From contig VZTI01003650.1 in NCBI GenBank assembly GCA_013397865.1, positions 404,791-468,790 of the forward strand: DNA of 64,000 nucleotides, written 5' to 3'. A model generated the notes under the pieces. It had not been told where the DNA came from and searched no databases. It saw only the letters and a program-made list of their open reading frames with translations. The stretch is from Struthidea cinerea (Eukaryota > Chordata > Aves > Passeriformes > Corcoracidae). Made by a program: the position numbers and the translations under genes. Shown here piece by piece: positions 1 through 11,939 of this stretch. How positions within the stretch are numbered: position 1 is the stretch's first letter; every line of letters starts with the position of its first letter.

Positions 1-519
1 GATTGGCACAGTTTCATGACTGGAACATTTCAGTTCTTTGACCCATCTGTTATATTTGAGGCCATGACCTCTGCTCTCCTTAGACTCATCATATATTAAG
101 CAACTATATATTCTTTAGGTTGTCCGTTTACATTTCTGATCTAGAGGGTTACTCTTCTTTTGGTATGACTTCCCAAACTTATTTCTCTTTACTGTTCTTC
201 ACGTTTGTGTTTGTAACCTTGAAAAACTGTGGCCCAGAACTGTGGATTAAAAAGCTAAAAGTCAGGGATGTGTGTCTTTACAAGCATATCCAATTTTTAC
301 ATTTTAAGTCATATGGTGAAGAAAGAAAAAATGGTTTTAAAGACCAGATGTGTTTATGATCTCTTTCTGGGATATATTCTTAATTTTACTGAGCATTGAT
401 TTTTCCTGGAATGTCCTAGAAGCTATGTTGAAGTTGCTGGCAATGTGCTTCCTTGAATCAAGTACTGTTTGAATGAAGTTTCAAAATTCATCTATGGATG
501 GTCTTACAGAAAATCTATG

Positions 520-1075
520 GAAGTTTCCCCCTTGCATGTGATAGGATCTCATGGAAGACAGTGTCAGAGGGCTCACTGAAGTTCCAAGGAGGTGACATAC
601 ACTTCTCCCCTTTTCTGCCAGGCCAGTTATTTTATCATATAAGGTTATCAAGTTATTTAAGCATGACTTGCCTTTGGTGAATCCATGGTGACTATTCCTG
701 ATTTTTTGCTGTTCATGAGTCTGAAAGTGGTTTCCAGGATTAGCTGGTCCACCACCTTCCTAGGGACTGAGGTAAGACTGACCAGCCTTAGTCTCCTGGG
801 TTCTCCTGCTTGCTCTTCCTGAAGATAGACATGACTTTTGCTTTTTTCCAGTCTTTTGGTACCTCTTTTATCTTAATAGATTACTGAAAGTCGCCTTGCA
901 ATGCCCTCTGTCAGCGCTCAGGGGTACATCCCACCAGGGCCTGTGGGCTTGTTTATGTCCAGTTTTCTCAAGCGTTCCGTGATCTGATCCTCTTCCATTA
1001 AGGATACATCTTCCTTGCTTCAGATTATCTCCCTGGCCATTTTGGTATTCTGAATTTCACTTCTACAGTCTTTAT
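520..1075 (-). mobile_element. CR1 LINE ORF2 reverse-transcriptase remnant, antisense
   Basis: Read on the minus strand, this segment matches the order of CR1 retrotransposon reverse transcriptase, but is broken by stops and frameshifts. Recognisable pieces are a degenerate version of the block around the start of the catalytic domain (near 545-600) and a well-kept HGFTKGKSCLNNL block near 655-690. Further along come the PG-N-R-V-type block near 770-810 and the region upstream of the RT core up to about 1075. The element lacks both ends and cannot be active. CR1 is the dominant non-LTR retrotransposon in birds. The boundaries are approximate because decay blurs them. Confidence 0.85.
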
Positions 1076-1227
1076 ACAGAAATCTTAAAAGATATTCAAG
1101 ATCATAAAAATAACCAGTGTTCATCAGCAGATTCTTGGTCTGTGCATATCATGATGTTCATTTGTGCACAGTAAAAAACTTCACAAACGTGCTTGAATAA
1201 TGAAATTAGGGTGACTCAGGTGTCTTG

Positions 1228-2314
1228 ACAAGTGTCTTGGTTTGAAAGACAGGTGTCTGCCAAGGAAGGCAGGAGCCTCCCTTGAAATGGAAAATGCAAC
1301 CCCTTTCCCTCCAAATTATTATGATTTTGAAATTAAGGGGCTTTCAGGCAAAGATATGAGGAATAGGAATAACAGTTCTTTACTAATATATATATATATG
1401 TATAACAAGGCAAACAAGCAACAATAACTGTGGCAGTAACAGCAAACAGCACCACAAACCCAGTGCCAGCCTCTCTCGGCTGTCAGGCCCTTTCCCCGTG
1501 GGTGCAGTTCCGCTCACAGCCGGCAGGGGCGCTGGCGGCTCCCGGTGAGCGGGGCGGGTGCGATGGTTCCCCCGCGGCTGCAGGGGGCGCTCCGGAGCGG
1601 GCTCGGGGAGCACGTGGCAATGGCAGCTCGGCCGAGCCGGGAAGGGATGGAACAAAGGCTGCACAAACCCCCTGGGCAGCTGATCCCGGTGCCCGGACGG
1701 ANGAGGACAGACAGCTCAAACTCCGGAGCTGCAGCGGGAACCCCGGGAGGTCTCGGCAGGCCGGGAGTGCGGAGCTGCAGTGTAACGAAGGCTCGAAGCA
1801 GTGGTGGGGGCAGAGCGGCCGCGGCCCGGCTCCCAGCGGGGCAGGGACAGGCGGGCTTGGGATCCCGGGGTTTCTCCCTGAGGCACCCGAGCGGATGGTG
1901 AAAAGGTCCCCCTTTTCGTGAGGTGGGGTGTTAGGGTCGCAGTGTAACAGCCACTCCAACAAGCAAGATCCACTCACAGTAGCTGGAAGGCAGCCGAAAG
2001 CAGGAGCCTGCAGCAGCAACGAAACTTCATCCACAACGATGGGAGCCCTCCTCTCCCTCCGAACACCGAGAACACCAGCCCGCCAGGGGCTGTACCCAAC
2101 CCCCTCTTTTCCAGTTCATATCTCGAGGCATCCCTCCACCTTACACGAGAAAACCCCGGGTGAAAGAGAGTAGCCAGTTGGACCCCCTCTCCCTGTGGCC
2201 AGGTCTTTTGTTTTTTCTTAAGTACCCAGTAATTTGTTGCCCTGGCAATATATATGGGAAAAATTTTTCAAGAGAAAAAGAAAACAGGAGAACTGCTAAA
2301 ACCCCAACAACAAG
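1228..2314 (+). mobile_element. Solo LTR of an endogenous retrovirus with 5-bp target-site duplication
   Basis: The LTR runs from 1233 to 2309 (1,077 bp), starting with TG (TGTCTTGGTTTG) and ending with CA (ACCCCAACA). It is flanked by identical 5-bp direct repeats ACAAG at 1228-1232 and 2310-2314. No retroviral internal genes are present, so this is a solo LTR left by recombination between two LTRs. The start resembles an LTR family that I recall as common in songbird genomes. A 5-bp duplication fits ERVL/class III or some class I elements. The interior at about 1480-1910 is strongly G+C- and CpG-rich and contains one ambiguous base (1701). The several overlapping open frames there on both strands are a consequence of base composition, not genes. 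Confidence 0.88.
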
Positions 2315-4305
2315 ACAATAACTTGAGTTCTGATTTGGGATTGTTGGAAGCTAAATCATAGAACACACCTGAAGAAAAAAGTTGTATTTGATTGGTCTGT
2401 ATTTATTACCAAAAATGAGAATTTATGGAGAAAAGTAAGAACAATTTAATTTGTTTAGGTTCAATCAGCTTCTGATTCCTCTTGCTGCTTTTTTTTCCAT
2501 TATAGATACTCGAGAATACTGGATTTCCGTCTCCTGTTGGTTTCCATCAGTTGCAAAACTGTGCTCGCATAGCGAATAACAAAACATATCTGATTAAAGA
2601 CAGATCACACTAAACTTTAAAGCTTGTTGCTTTTACTCTTTTGCAGGGAAACAGTCCAGATTCTGTGTTCACTAGTGCCCTATTTCAAAAAGTTCTTTAG
2701 GTTGTTATTTCAGGTGGTTTTTTATGTGGGCTTGCACATGTCTGGCTTTCGGATGCACATCTGCAGCCTCGCCCTTGAAGTGCTTCCATACCTCATTGTG
2801 AAGTTAGCCCTGTTCATTGACTGTTTGATAACAGGTTACTTCACGAGCACGTTTCATTTATGCAGTTTCTTTGTTATGATTTTCTTCTCAGAAGCAATCT
2901 ATTGTCTTTCTTTTGTGTTTGGATATGACCCTAGCTTTTCATCTTTCTCCAACATGATTCCATAGATGTTCTGATTAGGAAAGATAAAGGATCTGACCTG
3001 TAGAGTTACTGACAAGGTTCCTGTTTGAACTAGTCTTTAATTAGGAAACACAATATACTGTTGTTGTTGTTGTTTGCATTTTATTCTCTTGGTATTTGTT
3101 TCCTTTAAAAAAAATCATAAAGGTTTTTTGAAAACTTTTTAAACATTTTCTGAAGTGACCCTTTTTATCTTACCCCCTTGATAGTCAATGAAATTCAGAA
3201 ATAGTCACAAATATGGATAGCAGGAGCAATTGAAAATGAGTGAATAATGCTTTGTCCAAGAGGCCTACTTTCTTTTATTTTTCCTTAGAGGAAAAATAAC
3301 ATTTTGAGAAGAACTTTATTTATCTGTCGTTTTGTGTTGACCACATGGCTCTTGCAGATTTTCTCCTTCCTAGGACTACGTGGTATTAGGGATTCCAAAT
3401 TCCTTTGAAGTTGTATAACCCAGGTGTCCCTTCCAGGTCCAGTTGTGTGCTGGTTGCAGGTCTGAACAAGATTCAGGTGTGTGCCATTCCTCCCTCTCTC
3501 CTTTGGCACTCCCTGGCTGGAAAGAAACCCAGGTGCATAGGCAGAAAGTGAACTGCAGTGTGAAAACTACTTGCTTGGTTGTTTGGGGAACTGAAAGCAT
3601 GGAACATATCCTGGAGTGCACTCCTCCTGCAGCCTTAGTGCAGTCACATTGCCCTTGGGGCTTCTGAAGAAGTCCTCATGCAAAATGCATGTGAGCTTCT
3701 GTTCTTGCTTTGTTGATGCTGTACTACATTGCAGGCAGTCATACTCAACCCTCTGCCTACATGGTAACCAAACCAACTGGCTGTGTAAATAAACACCCAT
3801 TTGCTCCAATGCTGTTTGAAAATTTGCTTTTCCATGCCTCAGATTGTACTTCATGGAGTAATTACAATTTGAAGAGGCTGCAAAAATCTTCAGATAATGA
3901 TTGTATGTCTCTTTGAAAGTGTAAGAAATATGCATAAAACCTAAAAGGTGATGTGAACAGCAACATATGTTAGCTCAAACTACATGGACCCAAATAATTA
4001 GTGTTCCAGGGGGGCAGAGGCCAAATTTTGCCACAGGCTTTATTCTTCTCTCAATTTTCGGTGATTGTAGGTTATAGCTAACCATCTCTCAAAAGGGTGT
4101 GGTTAACCACAGTGCTGTAATGTGAAAGAAACTTCAAAGCAGCGAAGATAAGCTATGCAGTTGCCTTAGGCTTGGGAGAGACTGAGCTGTGAAATAGGAG
4201 TTGGGCTGAACGTATTAAAATACACTCCTAAATTTGAAAACTGCAACCATCAGACCTTGTGGACATCTTACTAAATCATTTAAGACTGAAGTGCTGAGTA
4301 CTTAC

Positions 4306-4338
4306 AATATATCAAAGCTGATCTTGCTTTGATATATT
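4306..4338. repeat. Perfect 13-bp inverted repeat with 7-nt loop
   Basis: The left arm at 4306-4318 (AATATATCAAAGC) is exactly complementary to the right arm at 4326-4338 (GCTTTGATATATT), around the loop TGATCTT. It lies in the final MIPEP intron. It is too short for a typical microRNA precursor, and there is no sign of larger terminal repeats around it, so I call it only a hairpin-forming sequence. Confidence 0.8.
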
Positions 4339-6904
4339 TTAATAGGGTTTAAAGAGAGACATGACCACTGTTTAGTACATCAGTGTAGAGTAAGAGGTTA
4401 AAACACAGAAATACCACCATTGCCTGTTTCTTTTGGAGCTGTCTACTCTAAAATCTGTAGTTATTTATTTAATAAGGGCATTATCATTTCACTGCAGTAG
4501 GAGTTCTACAACAATGACCTCAGTTACTCTTCATCCCTTCTTTGCAAAAGTGAAGTCTGTTAGTGTCTGCTTTTGATGTCAGTGTTGGGAAAATAGCAAT
4601 GCAACAGACCACTAATGCAAGAAATCTGAAATCTGTTTTTGTTATCAAAAGCTGGAACTACTGAGTAGGAGGTCGTATGACATCATTATTGCCAGAATAA
4701 TTTTGGAATCTCCTACATATTTAAAGCAAGCCTGGTTTTAATAAATAAATATAATTTATAACAAGTTTTGAGTGATATTTGGTAAGACGATATTCAGCTG
4801 CACTAAAATACATCCAAGTGTATTGTAGTTAATTATATTTCTCTTGTTCATTCTGTAATATCCAGGGTTGGCATGTTTTTGTTATGATTTGCCATTTTTA
4901 TGTAAGAGGGGAAATTAAGTCTCCTTGAAGATAATCCCAGCTTCAGTTTCTTCTCTTCTGCCTAATCATTATACTATTGGCTCTTCTTTTGCAATTTATT
5001 GATAATTGGCAGAATAATTGTTAGTGTGTCAAAGAATTGGCTGAACATCATCCAGACTGGCTGATTTTTATATAAAGTCAGTATTGGAAGGGGATTTTTG
5101 TATAATGGGGCTCACGGAGTGGTGGTTATGTCTATTGTGGCTGTCTTTATGTACCGTCTGTGCAGCATTTTAGTCATCCCTCCATACTGATATCTGGTGA
5201 AAAAGGAATGACTGTACTTGTTCCAGTGGGCTGCCATCCCTGTCACCTTCTTAAGGCACTCTCTCCTCTTCTGTGAAAACTGCAGGAAAATATGAGTTTA
5301 ACTGGAATTTTTCCAGGGCTGTTAGGGAGCAAATATGCATGTTCCCCAGCCAGGAACCCGAGAGAGGGAGTCTGCAAGAGGCCATGGCTCCCTGGGGAGC
5401 TCAGATTAGTAGCTGGGTATCTGTACACATCTGTTTCTCAGCCCAGCACATAGCAAGCCATTTTTCATTGTGAACTACAAGTAATTCCACTGAGATTTTT
5501 CTAACATTAGAGTAGATGACAAGTTTACCAAGTACTTGGAAATATTAATTCTGTTCTCTTTCATTTTGAAAATAGCTTGATGCAAACTTCATTTAACAGC
5601 ATTTCAGTCAAGCTATATATAGTGTGATATTTGTTTTCCTTTTAGTGCTTGCTGTTAATCTGCTGGGCCATGGCAGTTTGTGTTGACACTTGTAGCATGT
5701 GTTTAAATCAGATTGAAATAGAATTCTGTAAGGTCTTAGTCAGAAAATTCTTTTTGGTTGCTCACACCAGTTTACTTTGAGCTGATCTGTTTCCTGATGG
5801 GTTTTGAATCGTTGTGTTATAGTAAAAGATTATGGTCTTTTAGCAGCATGCAATTATAATTTCCACCAAAAGCAAATATTATTGAGGATGTGAAAGAATA
5901 TGAATTTATGTTCAGTAGGTACACTGATCAGAAAGGGTATAACAAGGTTATATTTACATTGGCAGTTGTCAGAAAGAAGAGATCACTTCAAAGAAATACA
6001 AAGATTAAATTTTACATTATTTGGCAGTTGTACTGTTGGTTTTTCGGGTTTTTTTCTGGTACAAGTTATGCAGTAAATTTCCATATATAATCTTGAAAAT
6101 GTTAATAACAGTAAAAAGACCAACGTTATGTAATATTAAGTACAAAGAAACATCTGAAAATAATTTAAAGGATATATTCTTATGCCATATAAAATTTGGG
6201 ATTCTGGAGAGGAAGGGGTGAAATTTTTAACTTCTCTGTAGAATTACCTGACAGAATACTTGAGCATGATTCTTCATTATGCTAATTTTCTTGTCTGTTA
6301 TCATGCAGCCAAGTGCTACAGCTAACAGATGCAGTAATTTAAATTCCTAAGAAAAGGTAAATCCTGGTACTGTAAAAAAAGCAAAACTAAAGCTGCAGAA
6401 TATTGAAAATGCTTTTGTTTTTGTTTTGTGCCTTGTCAAAATTTTCAGATATAGCTGTACTTTAAATACTAAATTAAATAGTTGTAAGGAGTGTAATGCT
6501 TTGAGAAAATACATTTTTTCCTGGCTTGGTCAGAGAGGATTAAGCAGGTAAAGATTTATATACCTGCTCAATCACAGATTTATTTCAGTCATTTGGAAAT
6601 GACTGAGTCTGTGGTTACATTGCTTTAAAACAGATATAATTCCCTGCTTAAACAAGGTTGTAATGATAAAAATCAGTTAACAGTCTTGAAACCTGACAAT
6701 TCTGCAAAAACGTGGAACAGGTATCTTGAAATAATAAATAATCCCTCTACACTATAATTGCACTTTTTTCTTGCCAAAGAAACCTGATAGCTGTTTCTGT
6801 TGTATAGTGACATTAAATGTTAGTTACCAGTAAGCGTTATTACTGACGAAGCTGTCAAGGTCACAGTATCCTTATGATGAGCCCGTTGTCTTGTTTTTTT
6901 GTAG

Positions 6905-6999
6905 GTATGCTTCAGAAATCCCCTTCAGTTGAAGATTTTGTGGATGCCCTTGTTTCAGACTTAGACCATGACTTCGAAACATTTATCGTGGACTCATAA
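6905..6999 (+). CDS. MIPEP: MIPEP, last coding exon (mitochondrial intermediate peptidase C-terminus)
   Basis: This exon follows a T-rich tract and AG acceptor (6903-6904) and reads for 31 residues to a TAA stop at 6997-6999. The first two bases (GT) complete a glycine codon begun in the previous exon. The peptide starts GMLQKSPSVEDFV and ends DFETFIVDS, matching from memory the C-terminus of vertebrate MIPEP (MLQKCPSVDDFV and DLDFETF). MIPEP is an M3-family zinc metallopeptidase of the mitochondrial matrix. It removes an octapeptide from some imported precursors after the main processing peptidase has cut. The HEXXH zinc site and the rest of the protein are encoded in upstream exons outside the window. 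Gene order relative to TNFRSF19 (convergent) also agrees with the known locus. Confidence 0.93.
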
Positions 7000-7155
7000 C
7001 AACAGAACTGAATTATTTTATGGAAGATTGCATATGTCTTCATAATTGTGGATGAAATGTTGTTGTGACAGGTTTTGCTTTTTGGTGAACACTTTTAAGA
7101 GTTTGACTGTTCATGTTGGTGGAGCGGTAATAAATACTTTCGTTGGGTCACCTGG
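7000..7155 (+). other. MIPEP: MIPEP 3' UTR with poly(A) signal
   Basis: The untranslated region begins after the TAA stop. A canonical AATAAA lies at 7129-7134, followed at about 7150-7155 by a plausible cleavage site. A T/GT-rich downstream element follows around 7165-7190. This would give a short 3' UTR of about 150 nt. The cleavage point is inferred, and transcripts could run further. Confidence 0.65.
7129..7134 (+). terminator. Poly(A) signal AATAAA for MIPEP
   Basis: An exact AATAAA hexamer sits 130 nt after the MIPEP stop codon on the coding strand, with U/GU-rich sequence shortly downstream. It is the first canonical signal after the stop. Confidence 0.7.
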
Positions 7156-10100
7156 TTTCATTTTTGAAGATTATTGTTTTCTGTTGCATAGGAGCTTAAG
7201 CATGGAATTTGAGAGAACAAACCCTCTAGCAGGTACTGTTAGAAAATTTGATTTTGTTGGAACATCTGAGTAAATGAAATTGAACTCGTCTTCCGGGTGA
7301 TTGGAGGGGTATGAATGGTCTTTTGGTGCACACATTGGTTCACTGTTAGGTTTACCTCTTGATGTTAAGGCCCAGAACTTTTCGCACAGGTCTTTCTCAC
7401 GTGCTCCTGGATTTTCTTTAACCTCGTTTGACCGTATTTCTTGTAGGAGTCCTGCGGTAGGGAAAAGCAAATTGTGTTTGAAACAAAGGGGAAATTGGAA
7501 AGAAAGAAGAAGTGAAAAACTAGGAGCTGTATTTGAAATAGGGAACAGAAAGACAGGAGAAGTAGATCTGTAGTCCTACACGTCTGCAATGGAAAATTTT
7601 AGGGTGAGGAGGAAAGAGGTATGTTGCAACACATAAAAGAGACAATGGAGTAAAATAGGTACCCTACAGATGATCTGGTCCCTGCACGTTTGTTCACATG
7701 GAGCTTCCTTTTAATGATGAGTGGACAAGTTTGGGGAACTGTTCAAAGTATAGGAGGGCAGGTTTTGGAGGGGAAACAAAATAATTCAAAACATACATGT
7801 TTTTCCAGGATAGGCTGGAGCAGTTTAAGGTTGCACATTATATGGTGGATGATGAACAAAGGGAATGTTATCGGTGGGTTTTTCTTTTTTCCTCTAAGTA
7901 AATGATGAAATGGTATTTGAGGGTGTTTTGGGGAAAAAAAAGAAAAAAACTGGTGATTTTTTCTGTAAGAATGGCCTTGTTTAGAGGTCCTCTGTAGGTT
8001 GTTATAAAAGGTGTCATAAGTGTTCCGCTCAGCAGAAATGCAGTGAAAGAAGCAAGAGAGCAAGAGTACCAAAGCTGAGAGATAAGGGCAAATAACTGGG
8101 AGAGAAGTAAGTAAAGGTAAAAAAAACCCAGCCAGAAAAAGTGGGTGTTTGGGAAGGGATAAGTAAGAGTGAGAGCTGATTGGATGATTTGCCCTGTTTT
8201 TAGCAGAATCAGTACAACAGGGTATTGTTTGATGTTTTACCCTATTTTTTTCACTGCCTGTTTTTGCAAGGTGGAAGTTGCCTTGTATGAGTGACACTGT
8301 CATTCTTTTAGAGCTGGGTTTAGACATTTTCACGTGCTTTGATTAAATCATAGTGGGGTGCATTTTCAGACATGTACCACAGCCAGGCTTCTGACTTGCG
8401 CTGCTGACTGACTCCATTGTGTATCTGCAGTTGGTCCCTAAGAGCAAAGAATGAATGGTTTTGCTTAACAAACTAGGTGGGGACTTTGCTGTAAGTAAAG
8501 TCATTAAAAAACCCACAAAAACTAAGTGTCAGTTTAGGTGTGAGTAAAAACACATTGTGAAGATGGGAAGGCCTATAAAGTATACAATAGCTGATGAATG
8601 TAAATTTAACAACCCATAGTAGTGTATTTAATGGAAGTATATTTCAAAGGGAATTCAAGGGTGTTGCTAAGGGAGCCTTGCATTGTTTGTTGCCTGGGTT
8701 TTGTACTGGAACAAACTAACAATTATGTTTATCTGGAGCTGGCACATGTTGAAAGATTCATTGTGACAAAAAGAACTTAGCAGACGGAAATCCTCATGCT
8801 CTGGAAGCACTGCGGTAAGGAAAATAAAGCATCATAATTGGCGGAATAAGCAGAACATTTACAATTAAGAGATTGCCCCTACATTTTAATTTGAAAGAAA
8901 TTCATGTGGTGTTGGATTTAGTGTACTGATACCTCTTCAAACTGTATGTAGTAGTCACATTGTTTAATGCTCATGGCTGCTATTACTTCCTTAATTCACC
9001 GTCTTACTTGATCCTTCTGCAAACAACAGTCTTTTCAAGATTTTATCAGAGTGGCATCAAACAATATCTTCCTAATATGAAATCAGATATCAACAAAGAA
9101 AGGAAGGAATTCTTGCCTTTTGCCACAGCATGGTGGATTGCAACTTACTGCTCAGATTTCTAACGTGTGGGATGTCTGACAAAGCGGGGAGCTGGTAGAA
9201 GAATACATCTCCGAATGATGGCTTCAGGTTCTTTTATGAAGAAACTCTGTTGACTGCGCTAATTTTTTTTTTTTTTTTTAGTGAAATAACCTTTGAGGAT
9301 TGAACAGTAGGCATGATTAGGCCTCTAGAGAACATATGATACCACCACTATGGGGCTTACTACAGAAAGGGAACTATTATTCTAATTTTTTTCTCTTTTG
9401 TGATAGTGTCTAAAAATGCTTCCAGCTGTTCAAATGTCTGATGCTTTTTCCTTTCTTTTTTTTTTTTTTTGCTTTTCAAGAGACTTTTATTTTCCAGCAA
9501 ATAATGTGTACTCTCAGTAACGTGAGACCTCTCTTGTGACCAGCAGTGTAACTCTTTGTAAATGTAAAAACCACTGTAATCCTTTTCCAGCATTCCATGC
9601 TTTCCCACTGGGGCTGCTGAACCAGCTATCCAGAAGTTTGGTTTATAATACTGTAACTCAGCATCATGCTTTTGATCTGAAATTTTACAATGTTTTGGAT
9701 TTTAGCTGCCATGGAAAATAAGTAGTGAACATCTTCAGAAGAAATTATACCCTTATGCAATCCTGAAATAATAACACATAATTACAACACATCAGAAAAG
9801 CACAGGTGGATTATGTTTGGAAGTCTGAGGTGTGAACTTTGCTCCTTTTTTTTTTTTTTAATGTTTGATGTGATTATTTTTCTGATTCACTTAAGATAGA
9901 CTGAAATATTGTGTAATAATTACTTTCAGGTGACATAAATGCAGCTGGTGTTGCATGGAGTTCTCTAAACACCAAAGAGGATAACAGGAGCAAAAGGCAG
10001 CAGTTAAGGCAGGGAAGAGAAGGGAAATCAGGCAAGGAATGATGGAATATAGATTAGAAACTGGGCATGGTAATGGGTCGATACAGAAACAAAATAACCT

Positions 10101-11900
10101 CTTGAGTTAAAAGCTTGGGCAGAGTAAAAGAGGGCTTTCTTTCCGCAGCGGTAAGTCTAAAATGGAAATTACAGCACTGTCAGTAACACAAAAGGCAGAG
10201 GTGTTCAAAAAGGCTTCTGCTTTGTCTTCAGTGGAATGCCAGATGGAAGAATTCATATCATATGCTGATAAAAGCTTTTCTACAGATGTTAAATAGCTGC
10301 TGGCACAGTAAGTCAGACTTAAATGAGTGTGCAAAAATAAAAAGTGAATATATGTCAAAGAGAGCTTAGTCTTACAGATGACACTAAGATGGAAATGAAG
10401 AGATGACTGCAACAGCAATATTGATCCCTCAGAAACTATGCATCTTAGTCTATCAGAAGATTAACAAGGATGATACAGAAGAACAAATTTGAAAGATTGA
10501 ACATTGGTCTGAAAGCAAGTGTCTAGCAAGAGCTGGTAGCTGAAATTAGGCAAAGCTGCCCCTGATTTCTAGTTTATATTTTGACAGCAGGGACAACATA
10601 TGAGAAGTGGTTCTGGGGTTGACCAGTCAGCACCAGAAATGTGCATCGGAACTGGACTGTTTTCTGAAAAACATGCCCTAATTCAGATTAATTCAGAGAA
10701 GCCCTATAGCCTCAGTTACACCAGGGCAGAGCCATCTTTTCTGGTCCTGCAAGCTGTGAGTCAGGAGAGTGTCTTTGGAAGGAGGTTTTTCCACAAGGGT
10801 AGCAAGTCTGTGCTTGCTGGATAACTGTCCTGCTGGCTTCCCCTTCTCTTCCATGGAGAGCTGGAAAAGCAGTGTCAGCCAAAGCACCTCCTCTGCTTGC
10901 TGTGAAGTGGGAGGCAGTGTGTGTCTGCTATTTCAGATTGCTTCTGGGCTAAGTATTGGAGATTTTGTGTTCCCAGAGCCAGGGATTTATTTGCGTGCCA
11001 CTGGGAACAAGTTCAAGTCGGCACTTTACCCCGGCAGGTTTGCAGTGTACCAAAAGGGGAGTATTACATTAAAATTAGAAAGAATTCAGGAGTTAAAGAA
11101 CTTGAGAACTGAAGATGCACGATAGCAGAAAGCAAGCACACGGATTTCCCTGGGAGAAGGACCGTGGGAGAACAGCTAGTGTGCTCGGGGAGGAGAGGGA
11201 AGGAGATAAAAGATAAGGAAGTATAAATCAGCACCAGTAGGACTGTCTGTCGGCCCTTCTGATCTTCCCCGGGCTGAGATTTGTTTACTTTCTTTGTTTA
11301 CTTTCAAGTCCGCTGCGGCTGCTCCTCAACAGCTGGCACGCGGAGCTGCACGGGTGTAGGAAATCAATACGACTTTTTGTTTGGAGGAAGTATCCAAAAG
11401 ATGTTTTGGAGACAAAGTACTTAGACCAGAAGCAAAGTGGCGATACACATCTGATAGGATGACTGGTTGGTGCTCTGCTGCTGTGTAGATTTAAAAGCAC
11501 AGAGAGAAGGGAGTGGGATGCCTCTTGCCAGCAGTTGCCGAAGAGCCTGTAGCTTCTAAGGCAGCTTGTAGGTGGCTAAAACTTTCCATTCTGGCTGCCT
11601 TCACTCCTGATGAGAAGAAACAGACATCTTCAAAATGGAATATATCCTACCAGTCTAAGGATGGGGATGAACCAACCAGCTCTTTTATGTGTCCTTGGTT
11701 GCCCCAGTAACTAGAGAGAGCACGGATGGCTGCAATAGAAGTGTCAGGAATCCTGGTGTCAGTTCCGAACCTCAAAGCACTAAACTTCCTTTTTTTTTTT
11801 TTTTTTAGCCATACAATTTTTCAATTGTCAAATGCCGCCATCGTTTACTTTTGCTGCCTGTCATACATGACTGGGTTCATGCATCGACAGCATCATGTAG
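7156..11900. other. Intergenic DNA, A+T-rich, no recognisable gene
   Basis: Unique-looking sequence between the MIPEP 3' end and the more G+C-rich block. It contains short homopolymer runs (T runs near 9262-9280, 9458-9472 and 9847-9860) and no motif I recognise. A 196-codon open frame on the minus strand at 7743-8333 is Ser/Lys/Phe-rich with one hydrophobic stretch, shows no family signature, and I treat it as chance. Confidence 0.6.
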
Positions 11901-11939
11901 TGCAATATTAAAATAGTCACAGAAGGTGCTCTGAATTAA

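Larger units (their letters stand above)
1..6904 (+). other. MIPEP: Final intron of MIPEP (partial, 5' part outside window)
   Basis: This stretch precedes the last MIPEP coding exon and ends in a T-rich tract and AG acceptor at 6903-6904. I looked for the preceding exon, which should end in a single G of a split glycine codon before a GT donor, and did not find it, so the window probably opens inside this intron. Apart from an antisense CR1 remnant (about 520-1075), a solo LTR (1233-2309), a short (TTG)n run near 3059-3074 and a perfect 13-bp hairpin (4306-4338), I see only A+T-rich unique sequence. The open frames here carry no family motif. Confidence 0.75.

Noticed and set aside
1383..2173. 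Several overlapping open frames on both strands, up to 183 codons
   Set aside because: All lie inside the G+C-rich core of the solo LTR at 1233-2309, where stop codons are rare by composition. No retroviral or host protein motif is present.
2624..2965. 113-codon hydrophobic open frame after an acceptor-like TTTTGCAG
   Set aside because: The composition is dominated by Phe/Leu from T-rich intronic DNA, no transmembrane family is recognisable, and no donor pairs with the acceptor. It is not the missing MIPEP exon.
7743..8333. 196-codon minus-strand open frame with a hydrophobic stretch
   Set aside because: It has no recognisable domain or conserved motif and no matching splice structure. It lies in polypurine-rich intergenic DNA, which produces long frames on one strand.
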